This document shows, in pieces, positions 1 through 9,173 of a stretch of 64,000 nucleotides of DNA (position 1 is the first letter of the stretch; each line of letters opens with the position of its first letter). Position numbers and translations under genes: made by a program. The notes below the pieces were generated by a model. It had not been told where the DNA came from, did no database searches, and saw nothing but the letters and a program-made list of their open reading frames with translations. The stretch comes from Flectobacillus longus (GTDB taxonomy: Bacteria > Bacteroidota > Bacteroidia > Cytophagales > Spirosomataceae). The stretch lies in assembly GCF_030056705.1 (NCBI RefSeq), contig NZ_JASHIC010000026.1, forward strand, positions 1-64,000, given 5' to 3'.

Positions 1-2
1 AG

Positions 3-110
3 GAGAAAATACGCCTAAGAACCAGTCAAATCCTAGATCGAATCATGGATATTGCTGTTGGATTACATAATCTTAGAGTTACTTTCAGAACAATAAATAA
101 TAAACCGTGA
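3..110 (+). CDS. C-terminal fragment of a transposase-like protein (cut by window edge)
   Basis: An open frame runs from the left edge to a TGA at 108-110 and encodes 35 residues, including IRLRTSQILDRIMDIAVGL followed by HNLRVTFR. The 'GLHNLR' ending resembles the C-terminal tail of IS5-type DDE transposases, where a helix with 'ACGLHNFR/NLR' closes the protein. This is recognition from a short tail only; the catalytic DDE part lies outside the window. No terminal inverted repeat was identified between 110 and 342, so the edge of any insertion sequence is not resolved. Confidence 0.4.
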   Translation, partial: EKIRLRTSQILDRIMDIAVGLHNLRVTFRTINNKP

Positions 111-342
111 TAAAGTTTAATGCCTGATATTCTTTTGCCCAAATATTTTTAAAAAGTATTATTTAAGTATGAAGAGGTCTTAAATCAATAGTATATCTGA
201 GATACAATTTGACTACAATCTTTTGATGATAGGTGTACTCTAATAACTAGTCTACGATTAACTAATAACGTCCTCTTATATCTGACTTTATTCAAATTTA
301 ACTTGAAATAGGATAGCGATTTATCCCTAAAAAACAATTGAA

Positions 343-1737
343 ATGACACTTGGCGTTATTATTGGAAACAGAGATTTTTTCCCAGACAGTTTAGTCGAAA
401 AAGCAAGAACTGAAATTATTGAGGTATTCAATAGTCTTAAAATTAAGCCTATTTTGTTGGATACCAACGATACAAAATTAGGAGGAGTAGAGACTTTTAG
501 AGAAGCTCAAAAATGTGCAGATTTGTTCAAAGCCCATCGTGAGGAGATTGCAGGGATTTTGGTATTATTGCCAAACTTTGGGGACGAAAAAGGCGTAGCA
601 GATACTCTCAAACTAGCCAATCTTAACGTGCCAGTATTGATTCAGGCGTACCCTGATGATTTGAGCAAAATGAACGTGGTCAATCGCCGTGACTCGTGGT
701 GTGGTAAGATTTCGGTTTGTAATAACCTTTATCAATATGGCATTAAATATACACTGACTAGTCAGCATGTTTCGGCTCCGTCTGATCCAAATTTCCAAAG
801 AGATTTACTAGATTTTGTGTCGGTTTGTCGAGTGGTAAAAGGCTTAAAAAGTGTTCGTATTGGTGCTATTGGCGCTCGTCCAAGGGCATTTAACACAGTT
901 CGTTATTCCGAAAAAATCCTTCAAAGAAACGGTATCACAGTAACGACATTTGACTTGTCAGAAATTTTGGGACGTGCCAATAAATTAACAGGCAATGACG
1001 ACAAAGTAAAACAGCATTTGGAATCTATCAACGCTTATGCGTCTAAAGGCAGAACGCCAAACGAAGCCATGATTCAGATTGCCAAATTGGATGTGGTTTT
1101 GAAAGAAATCATGGAGGAAAATGTCCTAGATGCGACTGCTATTCAATGCTGGACTTCTTTACAACAAAACTACGGTTGCAACGTATGTACTAGCATGAGT
1201 ATCATGTCTGAAAATATGTTGCCTTCTGCCTGCGAAGTGGACGTTACAGGTACGCTTTCAATGTATGCGATGCAATTGGCATCAGGCTCGCCAAGTGCAT
1301 TGGTTGACTGGAATAATAACTATGCTAATGACGAAGACAAATGTGTGTTGTTCCACTGCGGTAACTGGGCAAAATCATTCTTGCCAGATATTCAAATTAG
1401 CAATGCCCCAATTTTAGGAACTTCGGTAGGCGTCGAAAATACCTATGGTGCTTTGGACGGACGTACTCCTGCTATGCCATTGACCTATGGAAGAATTAGC
1501 ACCGACGACCCTAAAGGTATTATCAAAGCTTATATTGGTGAAGGTGAGTTGACTAATGACCCATTAGAAACATTTGGTAACCGTGCAGTAGCTCAAATTC
1601 CTGATTTACAAGGACTCATGAAATATATTTGCCGTAATGGATTTGAACACCACGTAGTAATGAATGCTTCAAAAACAGCTTCAATTTTGGAAGAGGCATT
1701 AGGAAACTATATGGGCTGGGAAATCTACAAGCATTAG
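343..1737 (+). CDS. L-fucose/L-arabinose isomerase superfamily sugar isomerase
   Basis: Predicted cytoplasmic aldose-ketose isomerase of 464 residues, first gene of the sugar module. It has no signal peptide. Likely metal ligands are E298 (in PSACEVDVTG) and D322 (in LVDWNNN). Their spacing of 24 residues equals E337/D361 of E. coli FucI as I recall it. A further His-rich segment, GFEHHVVMN, lies near the C-terminus where FucI has its third ligand. The protein is shorter than FucI (about 590 residues) and AraA (about 500), so it belongs to a compact branch whose substrate cannot be read off. The neighbouring split transketolase, Rbs-type importer and FGGY kinase suggest that it converts an imported aldose to the ketose substrate of the kinase. 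ATG start; the next gene follows after about 140 bases. Confidence 0.75.
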   Translation: MTLGVIIGNRDFFPDSLVEKARTEIIEVFNSLKIKPILLDTNDTKLGGVETFREAQKCADLFKAHREEIAGILVLLPNFGDEKGVADTLKLANLNVPVLIQAYPDDLSKMNVVNRRDSWCGKISVCNNLYQYGIKYTLTSQHVSAPSDPNFQRDLLDFVSVCRVVKGLKSVRIGAIGARPRAFNTVRYSEKILQRNGITVTTFDLSEILGRANKLTGNDDKVKQHLESINAYASKGRTPNEAMIQIAKLDVVLKEIMEENVLDATAIQCWTSLQQNYGCNVCTSMSIMSENMLPSACEVDVTGTLSMYAMQLASGSPSALVDWNNNYANDEDKCVLFHCGNWAKSFLPDIQISNAPILGTSVGVENTYGALDGRTPAMPLTYGRISTDDPKGIIKAYIGEGELTNDPLETFGNRAVAQIPDLQGLMKYICRNGFEHHVVMNASKTASILEEALGNYMGWEIYKH

Positions 1738-1878
1738 AAATAAGCGCTTACTGAGATTTGAAGTTTTATGGCAAGGTAGTATAAGTAATTGGGAGGAAAG
1801 GAAGAGGTAAGTACTTAAACTACCTTGATTGTTTACAGTGAATTATTTATCCAAAAACCAATTATACAATCTATCAAG

Positions 1879-3483
1879 ATGTGCTCAAAAATCGGCTGTT
1901 TAAAACTAGCGAAGCTTTTCTGCTTGGCTATCCTAATGAATCTTGGCTTTCTATCGGTGAAAGTTGTAGCTCAAATTTCATCTAAAAAGGAAAAACCTAG
2001 AATCATTATAACAGCCGATCCAGAGCTTGACGACAACAATTCATTGATTCGTTTTTTGTTGTACAGCGACAATCTTGACATTGAAGGGTTGATTTATGCC
2101 AGCAGCGGATTCCACTGGAAGGGTGACGGAAAAGGTACTAAATGGTCTGTGCCGGGTAGAGAATATGTTCGTTTTGGCTTAAATCTTTGTCCATGCGAAT
2201 CATGGCGATGGGCAAAAGATGAAAAGTTTATCCATGATATCGTGGGTGCTTACGAAAAAGCATACCCTAATCTTAAAGTACATAGCCCTGAATATCCTGC
2301 GCCAGCCACGCTGAAGTCTAAAATTAGATATGGCAATGTCGAGTTTGATGGTGATATATCCAAAGATTCAGAAGGCTCAAATTTGATTAAAACACTTATT
2401 TTGGATGATAAACCTGGGCAATTATTCATAACTGCTTGGGGCGGGCAAAGCACCATTGCAAGAGCCTTAAAATCAATTGAAGAACAATATCAGTACACCA
2501 CGCAATGGGAAGCTATTCAGAAAAAAATTGTTAAAAAGGTAGTTTTATTACCTTCTGGCGACCAAGATGATACTTACGCCACCTATATCAAACCACATTG
2601 GCCTAATATCGAATATCGCCAATTTAAGGATGTTCCCAATTATGGGTATGGCGCTCAATTGAACGCTAAGGCAGAAGATGCTTCATTTTTGACTGCCAAA
2701 TGGATGAACGAAAATGTAAGCAGTCGTGGTCCTTTAGGAGCTTTGTATCGTGTTTGGGGTGATGGAAAACAAATGGTAAAAGGAGATATCCTTGACTATT
2801 TTGGTTTTTCGGGCTTAACTAATGAAGAACTCAAGAAGAAAGGATATGCCGTTTGGATGCCTGTACAAGAAAAAGGTTCATGGTTGGGCGAAGGCGATGA
2901 CCATACCTTTATGAATATGTTGGGTAACGGACTACGTGCTTACGAAGATGGCATTTATGGAGGATGGGGTGGTCGTTCGATTGCTAAAACGGAGACTTCC
3001 AATAATTTCTTTATGCTCTCAGATACTAGTGCAAACGCAATGGCAAACGTTTTGAGTAATGCCAACAAGCAAGCCAAAGAAAACACATTTCCTAACTTTT
3101 TTCCTCAGGCACAAAAAGACTTTTCGGCAAGAATGCAATGGTCAGTAACGCCAAAATTTACTAATGCCAACCATCAGCCGATTGTAAGAGTAGAGGGACC
3201 ATTACAAATAATGGCTTCGGGTGGCGATAAAATTCGACTGAATGGATTTGTATCTGACCCCGACGGAAATGCTGTTCAGACAAAGTGGTGGCAAATGAAT
3301 GTAGGAGCTTACACGGGTAAAATTGTGATTTCGAATCCTAATAGTACTCAAACTGAAATACAGATTCCAAAAGAGGTACAGGCAGGGCAAACCATCCACC
3401 TAATATTGGAAGCAACAGATAACGGGAAACCAGAGTTGACTAGTTATCAAAGAATTATCATTACCATTAGAGCAGCAAAATAA
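1879..3483 (+). CDS. Secreted nucleoside-hydrolase-like protein (DUF1593 / Sde182 type)
   Basis: Protein of about 534 residues with an N-terminal hydrophobic signal ending near VVAQ. The start is taken at ATG 1879, because the TTG at 1825 would put 18 charged residues before the signal. After the signal, TADPELDDNN (D47, D51, D52) matches the DxxxDD calcium/ribose-binding loop of nucleoside hydrolases. The N-terminal two thirds are the nucleoside-hydrolase-like domain and the last ~100 residues (from about VRVEGPLQIM) form a beta-sandwich typical of the Sde182 C-terminal domain. Exported, so it should act outside the cytoplasm on a glycoside. The true substrate of DUF1593 proteins is not established to my knowledge. 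A paralogue lies at 11952-13442, so two copies bracket the importer and kinase genes. Confidence 0.75.
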   Translation: MCSKIGCLKLAKLFCLAILMNLGFLSVKVVAQISSKKEKPRIIITADPELDDNNSLIRFLLYSDNLDIEGLIYASSGFHWKGDGKGTKWSVPGREYVRFGLNLCPCESWRWAKDEKFIHDIVGAYEKAYPNLKVHSPEYPAPATLKSKIRYGNVEFDGDISKDSEGSNLIKTLILDDKPGQLFITAWGGQSTIARALKSIEEQYQYTTQWEAIQKKIVKKVVLLPSGDQDDTYATYIKPHWPNIEYRQFKDVPNYGYGAQLNAKAEDASFLTAKWMNENVSSRGPLGALYRVWGDGKQMVKGDILDYFGFSGLTNEELKKKGYAVWMPVQEKGSWLGEGDDHTFMNMLGNGLRAYEDGIYGGWGGRSIAKTETSNNFFMLSDTSANAMANVLSNANKQAKENTFPNFFPQAQKDFSARMQWSVTPKFTNANHQPIVRVEGPLQIMASGGDKIRLNGFVSDPDGNAVQTKWWQMNVGAYTGKIVISNPNSTQTEIQIPKEVQAGQTIHLILEATDNGKPELTSYQRIIITIRAAK

Positions 3484-3528
3484 TTAGCTGATACTTAAAC
3501 GATATTCATTTCAAGAAGCTCAAACACT

Positions 3529-4338
3529 ATGAACATCAAAGAATTAGAAGAGAAATCCAAAGCATATCGCAAAAAGATTCTCAAATATATCTACAATGCG
3601 AAGGCAGGACATACAGGAGGCAGCCTCTCGATTATTGACATTTTGAATGTGCTTTACAATAAGGTATTGAATGTTTCTCCTGAAAATTTTAATTCACCTG
3701 AAAAAGACATTTATATCCAAAGCAAAGGGCATTGTGTAGAAGCTTTGTATGTGGTCTTGGCCGACAAAGGCTTTTTTCCTGAAGATGATTTATTGACGCT
3801 TTGCCAGTATCAATCGCCCTACATTGGTCACCCAACCAAGAAAATTAAAGGAATGGAGCAGAACACTGGTGGTCTCGGACATGGTTTGTCTATTTGCTGT
3901 GGGAGTGCTTTGGCTGCCAAAAAAGATCAATCAGACGTGAAAGTTTACACCGTATTGGGCGATGGCGAAATGGCAGAAGGCTCTAACTGGGAAGCATTTA
4001 TGTTTGCAGCGCATTACAAGCTCGATAACCTTTGTGCTATTTTGGATTATAACAAACTCCAAATTACCGCTCCGAATGCTGATGTAATGGGCTTGGAGCC
4101 ACTCGATAAAAAACTAGAAGCTTTTGGCTGGGCGGTTCGACATGTTGATGGCAATGACGTAGAATCCTTGGTAAATACCTTTGATGCACTTCCCTTTGAG
4201 GCAGGAAAGCCTTCATTTATCATTGCTCATACGACCAAAGGAAAGGGCGTGAGTTATATGGAAAATGTCTTGAAATGGCATCATGGCGTACCAACAGCCG
4301 AGCAATACGAGTTAGCCTTGGCTGATATAGATGGCTAG
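3529..4338 (+). CDS. Transketolase N-terminal (TPP-binding) subunit
   Basis: Protein of 269 residues corresponding to the first half of a transketolase. Diagnostic motifs are AGHTGGSLS, SKGHCVEALY, GGLGHGLS and the thiamine-diphosphate motif GDGEMAEGSNW ending in a conserved N (LDYN). It needs the C-terminal subunit at 4862-5836. Split transketolases of this kind serve specialised pathways, e.g. apulose-4-phosphate transketolase (AptA/AptB) and the sulfoquinovose transketolase, as well as some general pentose-phosphate enzymes. Location inside an isomerase/ABC/kinase module points to a specialised role. The two halves are separated by about 520 bases filled with repeats R2 and R1, which may have inserted into the operon. 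Confidence 0.88.
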   Translation: MNIKELEEKSKAYRKKILKYIYNAKAGHTGGSLSIIDILNVLYNKVLNVSPENFNSPEKDIYIQSKGHCVEALYVVLADKGFFPEDDLLTLCQYQSPYIGHPTKKIKGMEQNTGGLGHGLSICCGSALAAKKDQSDVKVYTVLGDGEMAEGSNWEAFMFAAHYKLDNLCAILDYNKLQITAPNADVMGLEPLDKKLEAFGWAVRHVDGNDVESLVNTFDALPFEAGKPSFIIAHTTKGKGVSYMENVLKWHHGVPTAEQYELALADIDG

Positions 4339-4362
4339 ATGACGTATAGTAGAATGAGTTAA

Positions 4363-4602
4363 TAAGTAAAGGTCAGTGCTGAGTAAGTTTCAACTATTGC
4401 AGATATGGGATTTCTGATTTCGGAGTAAAGAGCGGTTTTAAAATATGAGCCTCAAAGTGGCTATACTTCCGAAATCCAACATCCGAAATGGCAACCGCAA
4501 GGGTTGCAGCTACACCCCAAAAAAACAATAAATAAGAACTCTGTTGAACAAAATAAAAACCTTCGTACAGCTCTAACTTACCATTCAAAATTATTACCTA
4601 TT
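4363..4602 (+). repeat. R2 repeat, copy a (between the transketolase subunit genes)
   Basis: Begins GTCAGTGCTGAGT, contains GGATTTCTGATTTCGGAGT and ACTTCCGAAATCC as inner arms, and ends with CCTTCGTACAGCTCTAACTT, all shared with copy c. It lies within the operon between the two halves of transketolase. Confidence 0.65.
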
Positions 4603-4612
4603 CGATGTCAAT

Positions 4613-4790
4613 TTAGAGCATGTCTAAATTTTATAACTTATTAAAAATAAAAAAGTTTGTATTTGTTTTTCTGAAATCCTGTTGTTTGAGCCGCAGGCGA
4701 GTTTAGGATTTCTTGACTTTCTTTTGTTACTTTTCTTGTGTCAAGACAAGAAAAGTAAGGTGTGGCGAAGGGAAATTTTGTTTTTATAAC
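4613..4790 (+). repeat. R1 repeat, copy 1
   Basis: About 175 bases with two hairpins: GAAATCCT (4673-4680) / AGGATTTC (4705-4712) enclosing GAGCCGCAGGCGAG, and TTACTTTTCTTG (4727-4738) / CAAGAAAAGTAA (4747-4758). Near-identical to copy 3. It abuts the start region of the transketolase C-terminal subunit. Confidence 0.85.
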
Positions 4791-4861
4791 AAATGCCAAA
4801 TAAAATTTTTAAAAATACTCTAGTTAGCATTAAATATATCAAACACATAATAAGTAAATTT

Positions 4862-5836
4862 ATGGGTCAAGAAATAACCAATATTCCGAAAGGAGTAGGG
4901 CTTGCCAATTTGGAGGTCTTCGCTTCAACCTTGGAATCACTCGCCCAAGCAGATAAAACTGTTTTTGCAGTAACCAGTGACTCTAGAGGCTCAGGTAAAT
5001 TAGTGGCATTTGGACAAAAACTTCCAGAGCAAATTGTAGAAGTGGGTATTGCTGAGCAAAATTTAGTTGGCGTAGCCACAGGTTTGGCGAGTATGCGTAA
5101 GAAAGTTTTTGCGGTTTCACCAGCTTGTTTTTTGACGGCAAGAGCCTTGGAGCAAATCAAAAATGACGTTTGCTATTCTGACAATCCTGTCAAACTTATC
5201 GGTATTTCAGCAGGAGTAAGTTATGGTGCATTGGGAAGTACACACCATAGTTTGCACGACTACGCAGTTTTGAGAGCCATCAACAATATTACGATTATTG
5301 CACCAGCGGATAACTTCGAAACTGCTGAGGCTATTCGCCAAGCCGCTGCTATGGATTCGCCTGTTTATCTTCGTTTTGGGAAAAAGAATATGCCCGAAAA
5401 AATCGAAGAGGTTGAGCATGCGACAAGCTTCGAAGTGGGCAAAGGGCGTGTAGTAAAAGAGGGGTCAGATTTGACCTTTATCGCTACTGGTGAGGCCGTT
5501 TGGCCATGTCTAAAAGCCGCTCAAAAGTTGGCTGAAGAGCATCAAATTTCGGCTACAGTGGTAAGTATGCATACAATTAAACCCTTGGATCAAAGACTGA
5601 TTTTGCAATTAGCTTCACAAAATACACCAATCATTACGGTAGAGGAGCATTCTGTGTATGGTGGACTCGGTGAGGCTGTTGGCTCGGTGCTTTTACAAAA
5701 TGGTTGCCATAACAAATTCAAAATCGTAGGCTTACCAGATGAGCATACCGTTTCGGGTTCTCAAGGTGAGATTTTTGAACATTATGGAATTTCAGAAAAA
5801 GGATTGACACAATCAGCTTTAAACATTTTAGGCTAA
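4862..5836 (+). CDS. Transketolase C-terminal (pyrimidine-binding) subunit
   Basis: Protein of 324 residues matching the second half of transketolase: central pyrimidine domain with the catalytic glutamate in [10 protein letters not shown], substrate-loop segment [15 protein letters not shown], and the C-terminal transketolase domain. The frame is open back to 4793, but those 23 codons are AT-rich and abut repeat element R1, so ATG 4862 ([11 protein letters not shown]) is preferred. The gene for the binding protein starts 1 base after its stop codon, so the two are co-transcribed and probably translationally coupled. Confidence 0.88.
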   Translation: MGQEITNIPKGVGLANLEVFASTLESLAQADKTVFAVTSDSRGSGKLVAFGQKLPEQIVEVGIAEQNLVGVATGLASMRKKVFAVSPACFLTARALEQIKNDVCYSDNPVKLIGISAGVSYGALGSTHHSLHDYAVLRAINNITIIAPADNFETAEAIRQAAAMDSPVYLRFGKKNMPEKIEEVEHATSFEVGKGRVVKEGSDLTFIATGEAVWPCLKAAQKLAEEHQISATVVSMHTIKPLDQRLILQLASQNTPIITVEEHSVYGGLGEAVGSVLLQNGCHNKFKIVGLPDEHTVSGSQGEIFEHYGISEKGLTQSALNILG

Positions 5837-5837
5837 T

Positions 5838-6764
5838 ATGAAAAAATACATCCTCATAACGGCATCGCTGATTTTAGGAGTTTTTCTGGTAAGTGCTTGT
5901 TCAAAAAGCCAGTCGAATGAAAAGAAAAAAGTAGCGGTAGTTATTTCTACGCTCAACAATCCTTGGTTTGTAATCTTAGCTGAATCGGCTGCCGAAAATG
6001 CTAGAAAACTAGGTTATGAAGCCAAGATATTTGATTCTCAGAATAGTCCTGCCGTAGAGTCAGACAATTTTGAAAACCTTATTTCTTCTGAGTTCGATGC
6101 GATTCTTTTCAACCCAACTGATGCCGATGGGTCGGTTTCCAACGTGCTTCGTGCCAAGGCTGCTGGTATTCCAGTGTTTTGTATGGACCGTGAAATCAAT
6201 AACGATGATGCTGCTACCAGTCAAATTTTGTCAGATAACTATTCTGGTTGTGTCGAGGTAGGCATTGAGTTTGTAAAAGCCTTGAAAGAGAAAGGTACGT
6301 ATGTCGAGATACTTGGTTTGGTGGGAGACAACAATACTTGGGCACGCTCAAAAGGCTTTCATTCGGTTGTTGACAAATTTTCTAATCTCAAAATGGTAGC
6401 TCAACAAAGTGGTGATTTTGACCGCAATAAAGCCATGGAGGTTTTGGAAACCATCATGCAAGCACATCCTAACATCGATGCAGTTTTTTGTGGCAACGAT
6501 GCTATGGCACTCGGGGCGTATCAGGCATTGCAAGCCGCAGGGAAAGCCAATGTAAAAGTATTTGGTTTTGATGGTGCTTCGGAAGTCATCGAAAAGATAA
6601 AGGAAGGTAAAATCGTCGCAACAGGTATGCAGTACCCAAAAATTATGGCAAAAACTGCTGCCCAATATGCCGACGAGTATTTGAAAGGTAAGCGTGACTT
6701 TCCACAAAGAGTACCTGTGGAAGTAGAACTTGTGAATACTGCCAATGCGAAAAATTACAAGTAG
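5838..6764 (+). CDS. Rbs-type sugar-binding lipoprotein of ABC importer
   Basis: Protein of 308 residues in the periplasmic-binding-protein 4 family (RbsB-like). The signal ends in a lipobox, VSAC, so it is a lipoprotein anchored in the inner membrane. The first strand ([16 protein letters not shown]) and the segment [13 protein letters not shown] followed by VFGFDGASE are typical of ribose/galactose-type binding proteins. It delivers the sugar to the permease at 9174. The start overlaps the end of the transketolase gene by near contact (1 base apart). Specificity (ribose, apiose, other pentose or polyol) cannot be assigned from sequence. Confidence 0.88.
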   Translation: MKKYILITASLILGVFLVSACSKSQSNEKKKVAVVISTLNNPWFVILAESAAENARKLGYEAKIFDSQNSPAVESDNFENLISSEFDAILFNPTDADGSVSNVLRAKAAGIPVFCMDREINNDDAATSQILSDNYSGCVEVGIEFVKALKEKGTYVEILGLVGDNNTWARSKGFHSVVDKFSNLKMVAQQSGDFDRNKAMEVLETIMQAHPNIDAVFCGNDAMALGAYQALQAAGKANVKVFGFDGASEVIEKIKEGKIVATGMQYPKIMAKTAAQYADEYLKGKRDFPQRVPVEVELVNTANAKNYK

Positions 6765-6779
6765 CAACGGATTAGGTTA

Positions 6780-6910
6780 GTGGGCAAAATTAAAAGAATT
6801 TTACCCGCTTTAAGCACTAGGCTTTATACTGTAGGCTATAAGTTGAAAAGTATTTCTCATGAAATAATTTAAGCTTTTCGCCTAATGCTTACGGCTTACA
6901 ACCTAAAGCA
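6780..6910 (+). repeat. R3 repeat, copy 1 (between binding-protein and DUF2291 genes)
   Basis: About 125 bases bounded by GCAAAATTAAAAGAATTTTA and CTTACGGCTTACAACCTAAA. Its reverse complement matches 40958-41087 over nearly the whole length (roughly four of five bases by eye). Confidence 0.7.
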
Positions 6911-7016
6911 TATTAACTACCAATATTTTACATTCACTGTTCAGCATTCAACCTTAATTAAGTCATTAAACCACATTATCGTGTTAGGTGGCTGTTCTCT
7001 CAAGAAACTTATAACT

Positions 7017-7619
7017 ATGAAAAAAATTATCATTTCTTCTGTCTTGGCAGTTGTGGCTATCTACAACTCCATCTACATAGAAAGTTTAGATGATTTGAAG
7101 CAAAAAAAGGATTCGAATTTTGATTTTGCTAAATATTCACAAGACTTATATCAACAAATACTCGCCAAATCACAAGCGGTTGAGCTGTCGCAGTTGTTAT
7201 CGTCCTTTGCTGAAAATGACCATGCCAACATTGCCAAATACGGCAATAGGTTAGGCATAGGAAGTTCGGCGTATTATCTGGTCAAATGCCAAGCCAAAAT
7301 TTTGGAGGTTCAGGGAGATAGATTGAAAGTATTGGCAGCAGGCAACAGACTATTAGATATAGATACAAAGTTCATTTTTGGAAATGCCATTCGTGATGCT
7401 TCGGGTTTGGTAAAATTGACTGATTTCAAAACGACGGCTGAGTTCAACAAGATTTCAGAAAGCTTAAATACGATTATTCGTGAAAAAGCTATTCCTGAAG
7501 AACTCAAAACCGTGAAAGCAGGCGATACCATTGACATAGTTGGCGCAGTAAAGCTGGGAGAAAAGCAACATGACTTGTTGAATTTGAGTGTATTGCCCAT
7601 TAAGATTTCTAAAATATAA
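7017..7619 (+). CDS. DUF2291 family protein
   Basis: Protein of 200 residues; start taken at ATG 7017 (MKKIIISSVLAVVAIYNSI), because the open frame back to 6885 reads through repeat R3. It has a single N-terminal hydrophobic segment and an otherwise soluble, mixed alpha/beta body, so it is probably periplasmic and membrane-anchored. DUF2291 proteins are typically encoded between Rbs-type binding proteins and ATPases, as here, and are presumed accessory to the importer; I know of no defined biochemical role. The ATPase gene starts 24 bases downstream. Confidence 0.75.
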   Translation: MKKIIISSVLAVVAIYNSIYIESLDDLKQKKDSNFDFAKYSQDLYQQILAKSQAVELSQLLSSFAENDHANIAKYGNRLGIGSSAYYLVKCQAKILEVQGDRLKVLAAGNRLLDIDTKFIFGNAIRDASGLVKLTDFKTTAEFNKISESLNTIIREKAIPEELKTVKAGDTIDIVGAVKLGEKQHDLLNLSVLPIKISKI

Positions 7620-7643
7620 GCGTTTCCACAAAACCATTCGCAC

Positions 7644-9131
7644 GTGCTACAAGCAGTCAATATTTCAAAATCATTCCCTGGTGTGAAAGCATTGAAGGGC
7701 GTAAACTTGAATTTTTATCCTGCCAAAGTCAACGCCATTTTAGGAGAAAATGGGGCAGGGAAGTCAACGCTCTTGAAAATCCTCACAGGCGTATATCCCG
7801 ATTACGAAGGCGAAATACATTTGAATGGACAAGTTGTAAAATTTAATCATATCAAAGATGCTCAAAAAGCTGGAATTTCGATTATTCATCAAGAACTAAA
7901 CTTAATTCCTACTTTGACCATCGCTGAGAATATTTTTTTAGGTCAAGAAATTGAAAATCAGTGGGGAATGCTCGATTATTCAGGTATGAAAAAAGTTACG
8001 AATCAACTACTTCAAAGATTAGAACTGAAGCTTTCGCCTGATACTTTGGTACAAAACTTAAAAGTTGGTGAGCAACAACTCATCGAAATTGCCAAGGCTC
8101 TATTGATTGACGCACAGGTGATTTTGATGGACGAACCCACTTCGGCGCTGACTAATGCCGAGATTGATAACCTCCACCGTATTATTGCTGAACTCAAAAA
8201 AGAGGGTAAAACGATTGTGTATATTTCGCACAAGATGGATGAGCTTTTTCGAATTGCCGAAAAATACACCGTTATGCGTGACGGCTGTAGCGTAGCAGAA
8301 GGCGATATGTTCGATACTACAGAGCATGCATTGATTCGTCAAATGGTGGGTCGTGAGGTGACGATTGAGAAAAAAGCTAAAACTCAAATCTCTCAAGAGG
8401 TAATATTAAACATTCAAAATTTTACTCTTCCTCATCCTAAACTCAAGAATCGTAACTTATTAGACGATATTTCATTAAATCTTCACCAAGGCGAAATCTT
8501 AGGGATTTTTGGTTTGATGGGCGCAGGACGTACCGAATTGCTTGAAAGTATTTTTGGACTAAATAGTACTGCCCTGAAAGGTTCGATGGTCATACACCAA
8601 AAGCCTGTAAAAATTCAATCGCCCAAAGATGCCATTGCTAATGGGATAGCTTTTGTAACGGAAGACCGCAAAACAGAAGGCTTAGTACTGGGAATGAATA
8701 TTGCCTCCAATATATCACTTACTACACTAGCTAGCGACAAATTGCTTGATACTCGACAAGAGCAACAAAATGCGCAAAGCTATATCGATTCGTTGGCAAT
8801 TAAAACCCCTTCTTCACTACAACTTTGTTTGAATTTGAGTGGAGGAAATCAACAAAAGGTGGTTCTTGCCAAATGGCTGGCGACTAACCCTAGTATTTTG
8901 ATGCTCGACGAACCCACCAGAGGAATTGATATTAATGCCAAAAACGAGATTTATGAATTAATCAAAAAACTTTCGCAAGAAGGGAAAAGCTTTATTGTAG
9001 TCTCTTCCGAAATCCCCGAACTACTAGCTTTGGCCGATCGATTTTTGGTTATGTCTGGCGGACGTATTACTGCTGAGTTGAGTGCAGAGGAGGCCAACGA
9101 AGATAAATTGTTGAAGGCTGCAATTTTATAA
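7644..9131 (+). CDS. Sugar ABC importer ATPase, tandem nucleotide-binding domains
   Basis: Protein of 495 residues, RbsA/MglA type, with two ABC modules. First module: Walker A GENGAGKST, signature LKVGEQQ, Walker B VILMDEPTSAL. Second module: a degenerate Walker A (GLMGAGRTELL), signature LSGGNQQKVV and Walker B LMLDEPTRGID. The degenerate second site is normal for this family. It starts with GTG 7644 (MLQAVNISKSFPGV); no better ATG fits. It powers import of the sugar bound by the lipoprotein at 5838 through the permease at 9174. Confidence 0.93.
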   Translation: MLQAVNISKSFPGVKALKGVNLNFYPAKVNAILGENGAGKSTLLKILTGVYPDYEGEIHLNGQVVKFNHIKDAQKAGISIIHQELNLIPTLTIAENIFLGQEIENQWGMLDYSGMKKVTNQLLQRLELKLSPDTLVQNLKVGEQQLIEIAKALLIDAQVILMDEPTSALTNAEIDNLHRIIAELKKEGKTIVYISHKMDELFRIAEKYTVMRDGCSVAEGDMFDTTEHALIRQMVGREVTIEKKAKTQISQEVILNIQNFTLPHPKLKNRNLLDDISLNLHQGEILGIFGLMGAGRTELLESIFGLNSTALKGSMVIHQKPVKIQSPKDAIANGIAFVTEDRKTEGLVLGMNIASNISLTTLASDKLLDTRQEQQNAQSYIDSLAIKTPSSLQLCLNLSGGNQQKVVLAKWLATNPSILMLDEPTRGIDINAKNEIYELIKKLSQEGKSFIVVSSEIPELLALADRFLVMSGGRITAELSAEEANEDKLLKAAIL

Positions 9132-9173
9132 ATTATCTTATTCGATTCTTTTTCAAATAGTTATAAAAATACA

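Noticed and set aside
1741-1750. TAAGCGCTTA palindrome just after the isomerase gene as an operator.
   Set aside because: A 10-bp palindrome alone in an intergenic region, without promoter context or a second copy, is weak evidence.
4793-4861. Longer start for the transketolase C-terminal subunit.
   Set aside because: The extra 23 residues are AT-driven (Lys/Ile-rich) and adjoin repeat R1; transketolase subunits of this type begin close to the ATG at 4862.
6348-6767. 139-codon frame on the minus strand across the binding-protein gene.
   Set aside because: It is antisense to a well-recognised gene and shows no family features; it reflects codon bias of the real gene.
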